Source of the DNA: Limnephilus marmoratus
Lineage: Eukaryota; Arthropoda; Insecta; Trichoptera; Limnephilidae
Length of the DNA: 64,000 nt
Direction of reading: 5' to 3'
Assembly: GCA_917880885.1 (NCBI GenBank)
Contig: OU862910.1
Location: 11,048,710 to 11,112,709, forward strand
Under the pieces are notes generated by a model. The model was not told where the DNA came from, ran no database searches, and was given only the letters and a program-made list of their open reading frames with translations. How positions within the stretch are numbered: the first letter of the stretch is position 1; every line of letters starts with the position of its first letter. Positions 52,424 through 62,794 of the stretch are shown piece after piece. The translations under genes and the position numbers were made by a program.

Positions 52424-52930
52424 TCTTAATATATAAAAATTAATGTTTCTTTGTTTGTCCCTTATGCGTTCCTAAATCATTCGTCAAGATTGCGATAAAA
52501 CTTTGGTGCTTTGATAAGCACATACCCGCGATGGTTTCTAGATATAAAAGTGAGCTCCGGCGTTAAGAAATTATTCCCTTTACAATTCATCCTATTGCGA
52601 TGAAACTTCGGTGAATATTTGTGCGCACGCCTGCGATGGTTTATATATATATATATATATAGTGGTGAGCTCTGGCGTTATGAAGTTTGTATAAATATTT
52701 TGCAATATGTGGCGCTCGAGCTGTTTGAAAAATGAGTGTATTTCATATAGTTCAGCGGCAGGGAGGGAAGGAGGTGGGGGTGGGGAATCCGGGAGGGGTA
52801 GAGGGGGAACGGGGAAGGGGACCCGGGAGAGTAAGAGAAGGCGAAAGGAGAACGGGGACGAATGGGAAAGGACACGCAGGGAGAAACAATTTCTTCATTT
52901 AAGTGGCAATGCATGCCGGAAACTCGCTAG
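52424..52930 (+). mobile_element. Non-autonomous Helitron, 507 bp
   Basis: The 5' end is TCTTAATATATAAAAATTAA. The 3' end is a GGCA/TGCC hairpin followed by 'GGAAACTCG' and CTAG with a T flank. The purine-rich block (52745-52880) and the 3' segment 'CAGGGAGAAACAATTTCTT' are shared with the Helitron at 13517-14515. A (TA)n run lies at 52642-52662. Confidence 0.82.
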
Positions 52931-54029
52931 TACTTTATAAGGATTAGGTACGAATATCTATTTACAGAACAAATATTTAGAGATGTTTTACCTTCAATTG
53001 GGGTATTTAAGTCGAGCTTTCATCATCCATAATCGTAAGGTTGATAAATGGTACATACCTGCAAAAGATAGAGAAAACAATCGTTAGTTAAGAATAGAAC
53101 ATAATGATTATATAATAATAACATGATTATAATGCCTTTAATTAATACTTTAATACATAAACTCCCGGGTTGTAGAATCAGTGGTTGAGCTTTCAAACTC
53201 AATTTTGGATTATATACCTACCTCACAAGTCGAAATAGGTTCATCTGAAAGGTGATAAAATCAACCTGTGTCGCGCTACATAAAAAGGGTTTTACAGGAC
53301 CATTATTTATGTAAACACAACAGCAAAAAACCGGGCCGTTTTTGCTCGGGTTTATAGTGTTACTTTCTACTGAATGAAAACATATTTCAGACCGGGGCGC
53401 CTCTAAACATGCTTCACAGGACTTATGGAGGGTTATTATTTAGGTGAGGAATTCATAATGGAACGTAAATATCCATCGGCCAATCAAAACATCGAAAGAC
53501 GTTTTAATTTGTGGATAAATTCAATAAATCAATGACATAACTACTATTATTATGACCAAATGTATTGAGTACTGTGTAAAATAAAATACTGTATTCATTT
53601 AATGCACACATGATTTCTACAAGGAAATATTCATTAACCCATTTAATCATTGGAGACCGTATTTGTTCCAGCTCACGTAGGTCTCGCAGAAATCGCTGTG
53701 TCTCCCTTACTATCATGATTAGAAATATGATCTAAACGGTTTTAGAAAGAGAAAATACCACGCTTTCTATTTACATCTAAAAGTTAACCCAAAATAATTT
53801 AAATGTACACCTTTATGAATTCAAAGTTACCGATCGCAATTTAAAAAATTATGAAACTGAGAATTTTTTATGAATTATTTTTACATAAAACGACAATAAA
53901 GTGAGTTAACGATAATATTTATAATGCATTTGCCTAATAAATTATGAGTCCAGTTTTTGAATAGTATTAATTAATTTAGGGGTAGGTACACATTGTGTAC
54001 CCCTCCCTAAGAGTGTATGAATAAGAATT
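52931..54029. other. Unassigned spacer
   Basis: The minus-strand frame 53504-53716 has no recognised domain. Confidence 0.35.
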
Positions 54030-54285
54030 TCAACTACCAGTCTGAAAATGTCCGTAATAGGATGAAACCGGTCCTGGTTTTTGGTTAGAAAACGTAAGGT
54101 GCGCCATTTTTTAAACTTTTTGTATTTCAAAAATTATATGTTTATTTCTAATTAGAAAATTAGAAAATTAAATTAAAATAGTTAGCTTTCGAATACATTC
54201 AGAAATATTCCATTTATTTGAATTTTACTACAAAACGGAAATATTTTGATCCTCCGACAAAATATGTGGAGGCCTGAGGGGTTAA
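54030..54285. repeat. Dispersed repeat R, copy 3 (inverted)
   Basis: The reverse complement of about 15165-15395: 'AGAAATATTCCATTTATTTG', 'CGGAAATATTTTGATC', 'GGCCTGAGGGG' and 'AAAACGTAAGGTGCGCC' all have counterparts. SINE family 1 is inserted at its end. Confidence 0.65.
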
Positions 54286-54286
54286 T

Positions 54287-54634
54287 TTTTTTTTTTTTTT
54301 TTACATGAGCTCCACACAGGAGGCCCTGAGGAAAATAATCTCCCTCAGGGCCTATGTCATCTTTGAGGATGCTGTGTGGAGGGTTTTTTTTTTAAGGAAA
54401 GGATGGAGAGGAGAGTTCTGGGAAGGAAAAGGGTTTAAGGGATGGGTAGGAATCTGGGGTTCAGTATGTCCTGGTCATCCGCCTCCAAGACCTAGACAAA
54501 CCTCACCCCATGAACCCGGGCACCCCTGCTAAATCACCAAACGTAGCGAACCACTTGGGGTGACCTATGGCAGAGGTGTTGGTTATCCAATAAAGGTTCC
54601 CGGGGCGGCGGTACCCATTCCCGCCTCCCAAATT
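54287..54634 (-). mobile_element. SINE family 1, short form, best-preserved copy
   Basis: It is complete from 'TTTGGGAGGCGGGAATGGG' (54634, minus strand) to the 3' stem-loop and a poly(A) run (54287-54302). The sequence is nearly identical to the copy at 9936-10286, which suggests recent activity. The plus-strand 75-codon frame 54305-54532 is fortuitous. Confidence 0.92.
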
Positions 54635-55440
54635 GAAATTAATGTGTTAAGTATTGAGTAAAATAAAATACTGTATTTATTAAGACCCGCCGCTAAGCTC
54701 TTCAGGTGGCTTATGTTGGACAGGTATATTAATATTCTCCTGTTAGTACTTGTCAACAAGCGGGTTGCTATTTTTTCATGATAGAATTTATAAATGTGGG
54801 TTTAATGGACATATTTGAATTGCAAGAAAATAAAATGCCTTCTAATTTTGTATAACAATATTAGAGTAAGTACGCGACTAAAACTTTTCTTAGACTTAAT
54901 TGAACACTTTGCAGTCACAGCAGAAAAACATCCAATAACCAAAAGTCACAATGTATCAATTGAAGGTAATGCCGTGGCGCTAATAAGTTGGACTAACATG
55001 CGAATAATAGGAAAAGTTGTGACACGCTAGCCACTATAGTTCAGGCGGTGAATGCACTATTATACAATCCATTGAATGCATTTTCATGCACAATTAACGA
55101 TGTTGATAGGTAAACTAGAACACACACCAAACCGGTTAATAACAATGTCACATTTTTTGTGTAAACGAATTAATGCTATTAACAGTGTAAATTAATTCTT
55201 AATAAACCAATAATAGACAAGTCAAAAAACAATACTATGATTTAATATATTTTAGTGGAGTTTGAGGGGTTTGATACGAAAGAGGAAATGCAACACAGCT
55301 AAAGTAAACAAACTAACAAAATGTATCGTACTTCAAAATAAATACGGCGGGGGAAGAGAAAATATTATTCTGGAACTGAACTTTTTTAATTAATGCTTTC
55401 GTCGAGAGCAATCAATTTGGGGTTTGACATAATATTATTA
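54635..55440. other. Unassigned AT-rich spacer
   Basis: The plus-strand frame 54815-55030 has no recognised domain. Confidence 0.35.
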
Positions 55441-55479
55441 AATAATTAAACAAATATTTTGTTTTTAACCACTAATTCA

Positions 55480-55615
55480 TTTAAATTTATTTACTGACAG
55501 ATTTCGCTTGGTTCAAACTTCATCAGGGTAAAAATTTTAACAGTTGAAATTGATAAAGCTTGAGCCAAGCGAAACCGGTTGGTGAATAAATTTAAATAAA
55601 TTAGTGACCAAAAAC
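55480..55615. mobile_element. Head-to-head hammerhead palindrome
   Basis: 'AAATTTATTTACTGACAGAT' and the inverse 'GGTTGGTGAATAAATTTAAA' bound two opposed hammerhead units. The minus-strand unit (55485-55535) has an intact core. The plus-strand unit has stem II GCTTG/CAAGC, GAAA and stem III ACCGGT, but a TTGATAA core (55551-55557) in place of CTGATGA. Confidence 0.75.
55485..55535 (-). ncRNA. Hammerhead ribozyme, minimal type I
   Basis: On the minus strand, stem I strand TTTTTACC leads to core CTGATGA (55526-55520). An extra A is followed by stem II GTTTG/CAAGC with loop AAC. GAAA is at 55505-55502, a short stem III is AU..GU, and the cleavage-site C is at 55496. AGTAAATAAA then pairs with stem I except at the first position (A opposite C). 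That mismatch next to the cleavage site may reduce activity. The opposed unit has GG there, which would pair. Confidence 0.75.
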
Positions 55616-56810
55616 AAAACTGCTTCATTTAACTAATGATTAAAATGTTAAATGTAAATAGAAGTATTTGAACTAAAAATGTCGTAGTTGCTTTAATTAT
55701 ATATTTTATTGTTTGAAGTGAAAACTTCTTTAGCACCTTTGTGATTTGAAACTCGATGAAACAAAAAAGCGACACTAAAAAGAGACAAACACATACATCT
55801 ATAGGATTTAGCCTGCGAGAAAATGAGATAGAATAATCGGTCTCCTTTTTTGTGCGGTGCTTCGTAGCCTCCTCACTCTTGTCTACTTTAGTTTTCTGAA
55901 AGTTTCACTTCTACCGCGTGTGAACTGCACATTTGTATTTTTCTTATTATCATTTCTGTTATTTCACCAGTAGCATCTCCACCTATTAATAACTGTACCT
56001 TTTATACACTCATGCTGTGAACGTTTTTAATTGGAGTGTTAAATCTAAACACATAACAACGGCAATTTCATGAATGTAATAATTGTTAACATTGCAAATG
56101 TTACAAACAATAAACAAAGAAAGTAATTACATCGAATATGATCATGTTCGAAATGCCTAGACAAATGATGCATTACATACAAAATTGAATACGCAAAAAG
56201 CCTCCGGTAGGCGCTTTGAACAAGCAATCAAGCGAAAATAAGTTTTTTCGTACAATTTATTTCAATTAACACACTATTTATTAAATATGAAAAAACATTT
56301 ACTGCAAAACAATTACTTCGCCAGCCAAAATAAAATATTATGTTGAATAAGGATAAAATTCATTGACTATTTCTTTCTCATCGGATACTCGTACGTACAC
56401 ATATCAACACACCTGTAAATATAGTATAAAACTGGTTTTCCTTGTAAACGCCTAGTCATAATAATGTGCCCACGGTACAAATAGTGAGTACCTACTAACT
56501 TTTACAAGACAAGTTTCGTGAACGCAAAAAATTCAAGGCATTTCCCCATTACGATGATACCTTCTGATGTTTGCGTATTATGTTACACTGCAATGAAGTT
56601 TACACAGGTGCAAATACCTAGAGCTGATTGGATTCTTGCACTTCGTATATCTCGTAGATACAACATCCGACTATCATTGGTCCCCTTTGATCAAGAATAA
56701 TTGCGTATTACGAAATGTGAAGCGAGAGGGGCGACAGGCGGGCGGGGTTTTACGCGGTACGCTGATTGAAGATCGCCGTGTGTTACATTTGTGAATGGGT
56801 TGGTATGAGG
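55616..56810. other. Unassigned spacer
   Basis: No repeat family of this window is recognised. The frames at 56045-56227 and 56518-56874 have no known domain. Confidence 0.35.
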
Positions 56811-56814
56811 TGGT

Positions 56815-56900
56815 CGAGGGCCCGGTGGGTAAGACGCTAGACTGGCAACCGGGCGGATAGAGTTTGATACCCACCGCGGATACCGACTTATTTCATGAAA
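56815..56900 (+). mobile_element. tRNA-like SINE head
   Basis: 'GGCCCGGTGGGTAAGACGC' (A-box-like) and 'AGAGTTTGATACCC' (B-box-like) are spaced as in a tRNA, and 'TAGACTGGCAACCGGGCGG' lies between them. A tail with 'CTGTAGGAACAATAAATATT' follows, interrupted by the LINE at 56938. Confidence 0.5.
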
Positions 56901-56937
56901 GTCTGTAGGAACAATAAATATTAGTGTTTATAACAAC

Positions 56938-57552
56938 CTAACCTAACATAGAGATATTGAAAGAAGGGTGAATGCTGGTAACTCTATTAATGGAGGACTG
57001 AACGCCGTTGGCACCAACAAAAAACTGTCCAAAGACGCGAAACTAGCCGTCCATAATGGAGTACTGGTACCTACCCTGATGTATGGCAGTGAGGCATGGA
57101 ACTGGCAGAGGAAGGATGAAAGTAGACTGAACGCTGTAGAAATGAGATCCCTGAGGCGTATGTGTGGTAAAACCATGTATGATCGTGTGAGAAATGTGGA
57201 AATCCGCAAAGAATGCAAGGCTGATGTAAGCGTGATGAGTAAGATCAAGAAAGGAACGCTCCGATGGTTTGGGCATGTAGAGCGAATGAACGAGGAAAGG
57301 AGTGCAAGAAGAATATATGACGCAAATGTGAATGGTAGAAGAAGTCGAGGACGCCCAAGAAAGACATGGCACGACCAAGTGAATCAGATACTTGAGTCGG
57401 GCCATGTCAAGAGTCAGAATAATAGAAGAGAATGTATGAGACGTTGTATGAATGTAAACGAGGCAAGGAATGTGTTCCAAGACCGGGATGTTTGGCGGTC
57501 CGTCCTCTCTGCCTACCCCTGCGGGGAAACGGCGTGATGGTTAGTTAGTTAG
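56938..57552 (+). mobile_element. LINE 3' end with TTAG tail and 10-bp target duplication
   Basis: It is flanked by the direct repeat TTATAACAAC at 56928-56937 and 57553-57562. The frame up to 57537 (TGA) encodes 'KDAKLAVHNGVLVPTLMYGS', 'EAWNWQRKDESRLNAVEMRS', 'LRRMCGKTMYDRVRN', 'LRWFGHVERM' and 'RGRPRKTWHDQVNQILE'. This is the thumb and C-terminus of a LINE endonuclease/reverse-transcriptase protein. No stop interrupts it, so the insertion is probably recent. The reverse transcriptase proper is missing by 5' truncation. The (TTAG)n tail follows the stop. Confidence 0.92.
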
Positions 57553-57659
57553 TTATAACAACAAAAACCAACCCTAATCTAACTAACGCTTTGAATTTCT
57601 GTCGGAATTTTTTCATGTGGTCGAATAGGTACAAAGATCCCGCTTTTACCATGTGGGTT

Positions 57660-58215
57660 TTTTTTTTATTTTATTTTTTTTATTTTTTATTAATAAAATT
57701 CCTTTATTATTTATTTACAGTTTTACATTTTTTAAATTAAGTCCCGTTAAACTGATTGATATCAGTTTGTCAACGGGTTCTTTTGACAATTACTTTTTTT
57801 AAATTGAGACAGGTACATAAAATAAACAGGTACATGAAAAAAAAAATGTTAATAAAATTTATAAGAAAATCAGAACAGAGAAAATGAAAGAAAATAAAAG
57901 AAAAGACAAGAGAAAATAATAATGGAAAAAACATTAAAACGAAAAGCGGAAATAACAGAAATTAGTACAAAAAAGTTCTTTCACTTAACCATTTTTTTAG
58001 CGTACATTTCCTTCTGAAACTCAATTCACAGCTTTTTATTGCGTTGGTATGTTGTTTATTGGAACAAGGTATTCTAGAGTTCTTTGACCGTATTTATTTA
58101 GGTATCTGGGAATTATAAGTCCATCATTTGCAGTTAGTCTTGTATTATGAACATGAGCCACTAGTTTATTATATTCAGATTGTATGCTGACTCGCAATTT
58201 TAAGCCACAATATAG
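57660..58215 (-). pseudogene. LINE C-terminal fragment and 3' tail
   Basis: The minus-strand frame 58036-58218 encodes 'YNKLVAHVHNTRLTANDGLI', then 'IPRYLNKYGQRTLEYLVPI', resembling the 'HSHNTRH....L..PR....YGQR.L.Y..P...N.LP' C-terminal block of Jockey-type LINEs. An A-rich 3' region extends down to about 57660 on the plus map. Confidence 0.7.
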
Positions 58216-58700
58216 CACGAACAGATAATAAATTTACAGAGTTGTATAGTAATGATTTTGGTATGTCATGTCTTTGTTCGTATTCAGTTTTTTTTTAATA
58301 ATAATTTTACCAAAGAATATTATACGAAAAACGTCGCTCTACAAATTACCCAAATATTATTATTATTATTAAAACATCAAATGTTGATTAAAAGTGACAG
58401 TCGTGGAAGATTGTACCTCTGCAACTCCGACTACGGCTAACTGTAGCCTTCAAATTTGTTCAGTAGCCATTTATGCAAAAAAAAACCGCTCGACAAAATC
58501 GCTATTCCATGTTTTTCGTGGCGGTTTTCGCACTAATAATGATGAAATTTTATTTGGGCTAATAGATTTTCCGATAGAGGCGGATTAAGATATTATGTGA
58601 ATTTTCATTGGAATGTAAACAACTTCTTTCTTGAAAACTGATAAAACATTTATTTTTCATAGAAAGCAATGACTGGTTTACATTATTACATGATCAATTT
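58216..58700. other. Unassigned spacer
   Basis: The overlapping frames at 58252-58588 have no recognised domain. Confidence 0.35.
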
Positions 58701-58949
58701 ATAGGCGTATGAATCCATCCCTCCAACTGTGGTGCAGGGCGAAAGGTAGAGAGTCCGGCTGGAGAGGTAAAATGGATCCCTCCTCGACCAGTTAGTCACT
58801 TTCTATTCGGTCTGCCACGCAACAGGTGGGCAGACGCATCCGCCCGGATAAACCCCATCCCATCAACCTGAAAACCCTTGGTAAGTCATCAAACGTAGCG
58901 AACCACTCGGAGTGAACTATGGCAGAATTGTTAGTTATCCAATAAAATT
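58701..58949 (-). mobile_element. SINE family 1, long form, 3'-truncated
   Basis: It contains the 5' region ('TGGATAACTAACAATTCTGC', 'GGTTCGCTACGTTTGATG' on the minus strand) and the middle module ('GGTGGGCAGACGCATCCGCC' on the plus strand). The stem-loop and tail are absent. Confidence 0.8.
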
Positions 58950-59010
58950 TACTAGCTTACCCGCAACTTTCGTTACATTTTCAATTCAACATCGGATTCA
59001 AAGCCGAGCA
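58949..59010 (-). mobile_element. Helitron 3' end, minus strand
   Basis: ACTAGCTTACCCGCAACTTT is the reverse complement of a canonical Helitron 3' end (…GCGGGTAAGCTAGT). It directly abuts the SINE family 1 fragment. The 5' end of the Helitron was not found, so its extent to the right is unknown. Confidence 0.6.
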
Positions 59011-59139
59011 CCGTAAGTGGTAATAAACAAAATTATTGTTTCATTGCATACGATAAGATATTTACTTCGAGCATTGTCAAAGCAGGGCGTATGATATTTA
59101 TAAAAAATGTAAATAATATCCTCTCTATTAAATGAAAAA

Positions 59140-59360
59140 ACACACTTCGTAAAACACCACTTTTTATTAAAATTAATATTTGCCAGCCAACCAGGTTTCG
59201 CTGATCTCAACCTTCATCAGGGCTTATTATATCAACTATAGATAATTACATACATACATAATTTTTATATAAAACACTTTTTATTTTAATTAATATATTA
59301 TAAGCCCAGATGAAGCTTGAGCTAAGCGAAATCTGGTAATAATATTGCCACACCACAAAG
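59140..59360. mobile_element. Head-to-head hammerhead palindrome
   Basis: The minus-strand unit (59184-59226) and plus-strand unit (about 59300-59345) are opposed, flanked by inverted 'TTAATATATTATAAGCCC'-like stem I sequences. The plus unit has CAGATGA in place of CTGATGA and a shortened 3' side, so only the minus unit keeps the core. Confidence 0.7.
59184..59226 (-). ncRNA. Hammerhead ribozyme, minimal type I, imperfect stem II
   Basis: On the minus strand, stem I strand AAGCC leads to core CTGATGA (59220-59214). Stem II is imperfect: GTTGA/TCAGC pairs with one G-U but leaves a two-base loop. GAAA is at 59199-59196, stem III is ACC.GGT, and the cleavage-site T is at 59189. GGCT then pairs with AGCC of stem I. 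The core is intact, but the tight stem II makes activity uncertain. Confidence 0.65.
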
Positions 59361-60440
59361 TATTTGCCCCCTTCGATAAAAAAAAATCCTCTCTATTTTT
59401 CAAAATAAAAATAAACAGAAATATTGTCGTCGCGTGCTCGTCGTTACCACATCTACTGTCTACTCAACGAAAGTTCCTACTCCCTAACTCCCTACTCCCC
59501 GTCTCCACTCTCTGCGGCGTGTATCGAAAGAACAAAGCAGCCCTGAAAGTGAGGGAATAAACTGACAACTTCACAGCATAAAATGCGGAAGAAAACACTC
59601 AAAACGTTCCGCTGCCTCCAGAAGTGTTTCAAGCGAGCACCGAGCACCTCAGCCAACTACTCCACTCGAGTACCCGCCACAGTATAAATATATTGAAATT
59701 GTGGGCCGTGCCACAATTCAATATTTAGCTGTGATTCATTTAAAAAATGAATAAATAATTTCACACCACTGATGAGATAGACCGGTATACTGATACCGGT
59801 GAATGAAGGCTACACGTTATACTGATTAGCATGCTTGCGGCCTAAAGGAGTCGAAAGATCGTACATAAATAACACCAGACTATTTTCAAATTTCTATAGA
59901 TCAAACTATTATGCCTACAGTCTTCCCATCCATCACATTTAGTTTTCTAATACAAAATGATCTGAATTCATCGAACTAATTACATCTTCTTTTACGTAAT
60001 AATTTATAAGACCTCTGAGGGCTTTCTTAAGGTCAGACATAAAATTGTGGTAGTCTTCATTTTTTAGTAATTTATCATTAAAATTTTTGTTCTATTTTAA
60101 TCAAATTATCAAGGAAATTTTGTTCTATTATAATCAAATTATTAGGAAACCTACAGCCACCGTTAAAAATATTTTTTTCGTTACCACATCCTCTGAGATA
60201 GCTTTAGCGACGAAATGATGTGATATTATTTTTCGCAAGTGCGCGGGCGTGCCATTTTCGAAATATCCGAAATAATTTAATGAATTATTTTTTTTCAACT
60301 CGGCTTGAAACTTTTTTTGTACGATTTGAAAAAAGGTCATGACACTTTAATGAGTGCTTGAATAAACCCCAAATATTATTTTAACCCTATGGTAGGCAAA
60401 ATGCAATAAGTGTATAAAATATAACTACATTACATAGAAC
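59361..60440. other. Unassigned spacer
   Basis: A GC-richer part at 59410-59690 includes a 71-codon frame with no recognised domain. No repeat family is recognised up to 60440. Confidence 0.35.
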
Positions 60441-60449
60441 AAGTTATGC

Positions 60450-61440
60450 AAGTTATGCTGGATGGTGTTTAAAGCTATCAATGATATGGCTCCACCCTAT
60501 ATCTCTGAACTGTGCATTCCGGAAAATATTGGTCTAAGGCAGTCAACTCTTAGATCAGCGACATCATCTGCAATTGGAAGGTTGAAAGAACCTAAGCGAA
60601 ATCCGAACACTAAGTTTGGTGATCGTGCATTCGGAGTATCCGGCCCTGAGGCTTGGAATAAACTTCCTATGGAAATAAGATGTATAACCAGCCCAACGGA
60701 ATTTAGATCCAAACTCAAAACTCACCTATTCAAACACTCATTTCCATAAATTCGCTATTCCATTCAAACATTGCTATACAATCCGTTGTTGAGTGCTGAA
60801 TTATCTTATTGCGGTTGAGATCGATGGTTAATTTCATTCAAACATTTAAGATATTTATGCCTTCCTTAAATCCATTAAAATCATTTTCACAACTGTGTTA
60901 TAAAATTGTGATATTATGTACGAACTTCATTCTTCTTCTGGCGCTAACAATATTAATATTAATATTGAAAAAGGGTATAAAATAATTTGTAAAATGTGTA
61001 GAATAAAATATTGATATGTATATATATACATATATAAAATCCTCAAACTGCTTCGACTTGCAGCAATAACATACTTCTTTGTTAGCTGTCTGTACCTACA
61101 CCTGTAGAGTTTTGTTTAATATTAGATATCTGGCAAAACTGAAAATATTTATTGTTATATGTAAATACCTATTTTAATTGTAAATCTCTAATTTTAATTC
61201 ACTGTTGTAAATATACATGTATGTCACTAGTTTTATGTCAGTAGTTATAAGTCTTAGTCGTAAGTCACTAGCAACATTTAAATCTTAGATGTAAGTCCCT
61301 AATTATAATTTTGAATCTTAGTTGTAAGCCTATCGTATTAATTTTATTTGATTATATGCTTATATGTACAGCGCCCTTGAGGTGATTTTTCACGAAAACG
61401 GCGCTTTATAAATCAGCCAAATATTATTATTATTATTATA
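60450..61440 (+). mobile_element. LINE 3' end with (ATT)n tail, plus-strand copy
   Basis: The frame 60462-60749 encodes 'FKAINDMAPPYISELCIPEN', 'LRSATSSAIGRLKEP', 'NTKFGDRAFGVSGPEAWNKL' and 'SPTEFRSKLKTHLFKHSF'. This is the C-terminus of CR1/L2-like LINE proteins ('FK.L...AP.Y...L', 'GDRAF...GP..WN.LP..IR', 'F...LK..LF'). About 690 bp of 3' untranslated region follow, ending 'GGCGCTTTATAAATCAGCC' and an (ATT)n tail. It is 5'-truncated but has no stop in the remaining frame. Confidence 0.9.
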
Positions 61441-61695
61441 ACACTGCATGGAAAATTGGATAAGAAGATATAATCATAAAAATTTTTATTTCTTTTATTA
61501 TTGTATAAAAATTGCATAGACTTGGAATTTATTACTCGCTAAGCTACTGCAAGTAGCTTGTCAGCAGGAGATTAGTTCCACAGATTAGTTACAACCACAA
61601 ATTAAATAATCATAAAATACTTTTGAATGTAGTTATAACTTTGTGGTTATCCATTATAGATAAATGAAACAATTTAACTGTTTGTACCACTTTTA
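61441..61695. other. Short AT-rich spacer
   Basis: No feature is recognised between the LINE tail and the hammerhead. Confidence 0.4.
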
Positions 61696-61697
61696 TA

Positions 61698-61749
61698 TTT
61701 GAGTAACTTCGACCGGTTTCAGAACGACCGTTCCTTCTTCAGGGCAAAT
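61698..61749 (-). ncRNA. Hammerhead ribozyme, minimal type I
   Basis: On the minus strand, stem I strand ATTTGCC (61749-61743) leads to core CTGAAGA (61742-61736). An extra A is followed by stem II GGAAC/GTTCT with loop GGTC. GAAA is at 61720-61717, stem III is the palindrome ACCGGT, and the cleavage-site C is at 61711. G then pairs with C, and after an internal loop CAAAT pairs with ATTTG. The palindromic stem III is like that at 7202. Unlike most others, it has no opposed partner nearby. Confidence 0.78.
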
Positions 61750-61899
61750 GTATACTGATTTGACAGTTTTGAAATATGGATGGGAACAATGTACATGGTG
61801 CGGCAGAGAGGACGGACGGTTTTAAAAAAAAAATCATAAATAGTTAATTTTTACTCAAAAACAAATTTATTGATGGAATCAGGTTCGCAAGGAAATAGC

Positions 61900-62206
61900 A
61901 TTTGAGACAGTCAAGTGTGGAAAATCACATCAGGCATGTGGTGGCCGAAATCGTTGATGCGGTGCTGGAGGCGTTCTTGGAAGTTCGCGTAGACTCTCTC
62001 CAACATCGCTCTCTCAACTTGGGCGACTTACACGCGAATTGCGTCCTTCAATTCGTCCAGAGTTCGGGGCTTGTTCTCGTATACTCTAGCCTTGAGGTGT
62101 CCCCATAATCGTCTAATCGTCATCATCGCCCAACTTGCGTAGACTCTCTCCAACATCGCTCTCTCAACTTGGGCGACTTCCACGCGAATTGCGTCCTTCA
62201 ATTCCT
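61900..62206 (-). pseudogene. Tc1/mariner-superfamily transposase C-terminus, partly duplicated
   Basis: On the minus strand the codons read 'RLWGHLKARVYENKPRTLDE', then 'LKDAIRV', 'VAQVERAMLERVYANFQERL' and 'INDFGHHMPDVIFHT', followed by a stop. This matches the C-terminal end of insect Tc1/mariner-like DDE transposases ('WG.LK..VY...P.TL.EL...I', 'ML..V..NF..RL', 'G.H..DVIF'). A stop interrupts it after 'IRV'. A segment of about 68 bp (61987-62055) is repeated at 62139-62206, where the stop codon is GAA instead. No catalytic domain or terminal repeats were found. Confidence 0.75.
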
Positions 62207-62790
62207 AATAAAATAAAATGTCAAGCTAATCACGTGACAAGAGATAATGTCCCTACCCTACCTACCTATTATAATTTAAGACTGCGGGGAACTTTTATTA
62301 AAGGTTATGAAACCAAACTATGTAGAAACTTTCCCGGCGGTAAAAGGGGTCCATTGTTTTACGGCCATTTGGAATTAAAGGGTGGAATTCTTAAATTTTA
62401 CGATTCATAATAAAATACAGCAGTAAACAGGGTTCTAGGAGAACCGCAGTGCACTGGAACGCCGAGGTCTCTGGATGTCACAGATTAGGGATTAGTTTAT
62501 AAAGGCATACCGCTGATAGCTCCGCTATAACATTTCCCTCTTTCTCACAAGCTACGAAGTTAAAAGAAAGAGAGGTTGGGTAAGGTTGGACAAATGTAGG
62601 GCTGGTTTACACGCTACTACTTATCGGTCATGCAAAACGGAAGAAAATAGTGCGTTTTTCAAATTATTCGTACGGTATAGTTTTTTCTTCGGTTTTCCAC
62701 CTCAGTTCTCAGTTGTTCCAACTTGTGCGTTGTGGTTTGGGAACCTGTATTCATTTGAATATTGTATTGTACAATATTATTTATGTTTAG
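62207..62790. other. Unassigned spacer
   Basis: The plus-strand frames at 62135-62410 and 62586-62798 have no recognised domain. Confidence 0.35.
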
Positions 62791-62794
62791 TAGT

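Noticed and set aside
57043..57480. 145-codon minus-strand frame opposite the LINE at 57 kb
   Set aside because: It is a shadow of the real plus-strand reverse-transcriptase frame.
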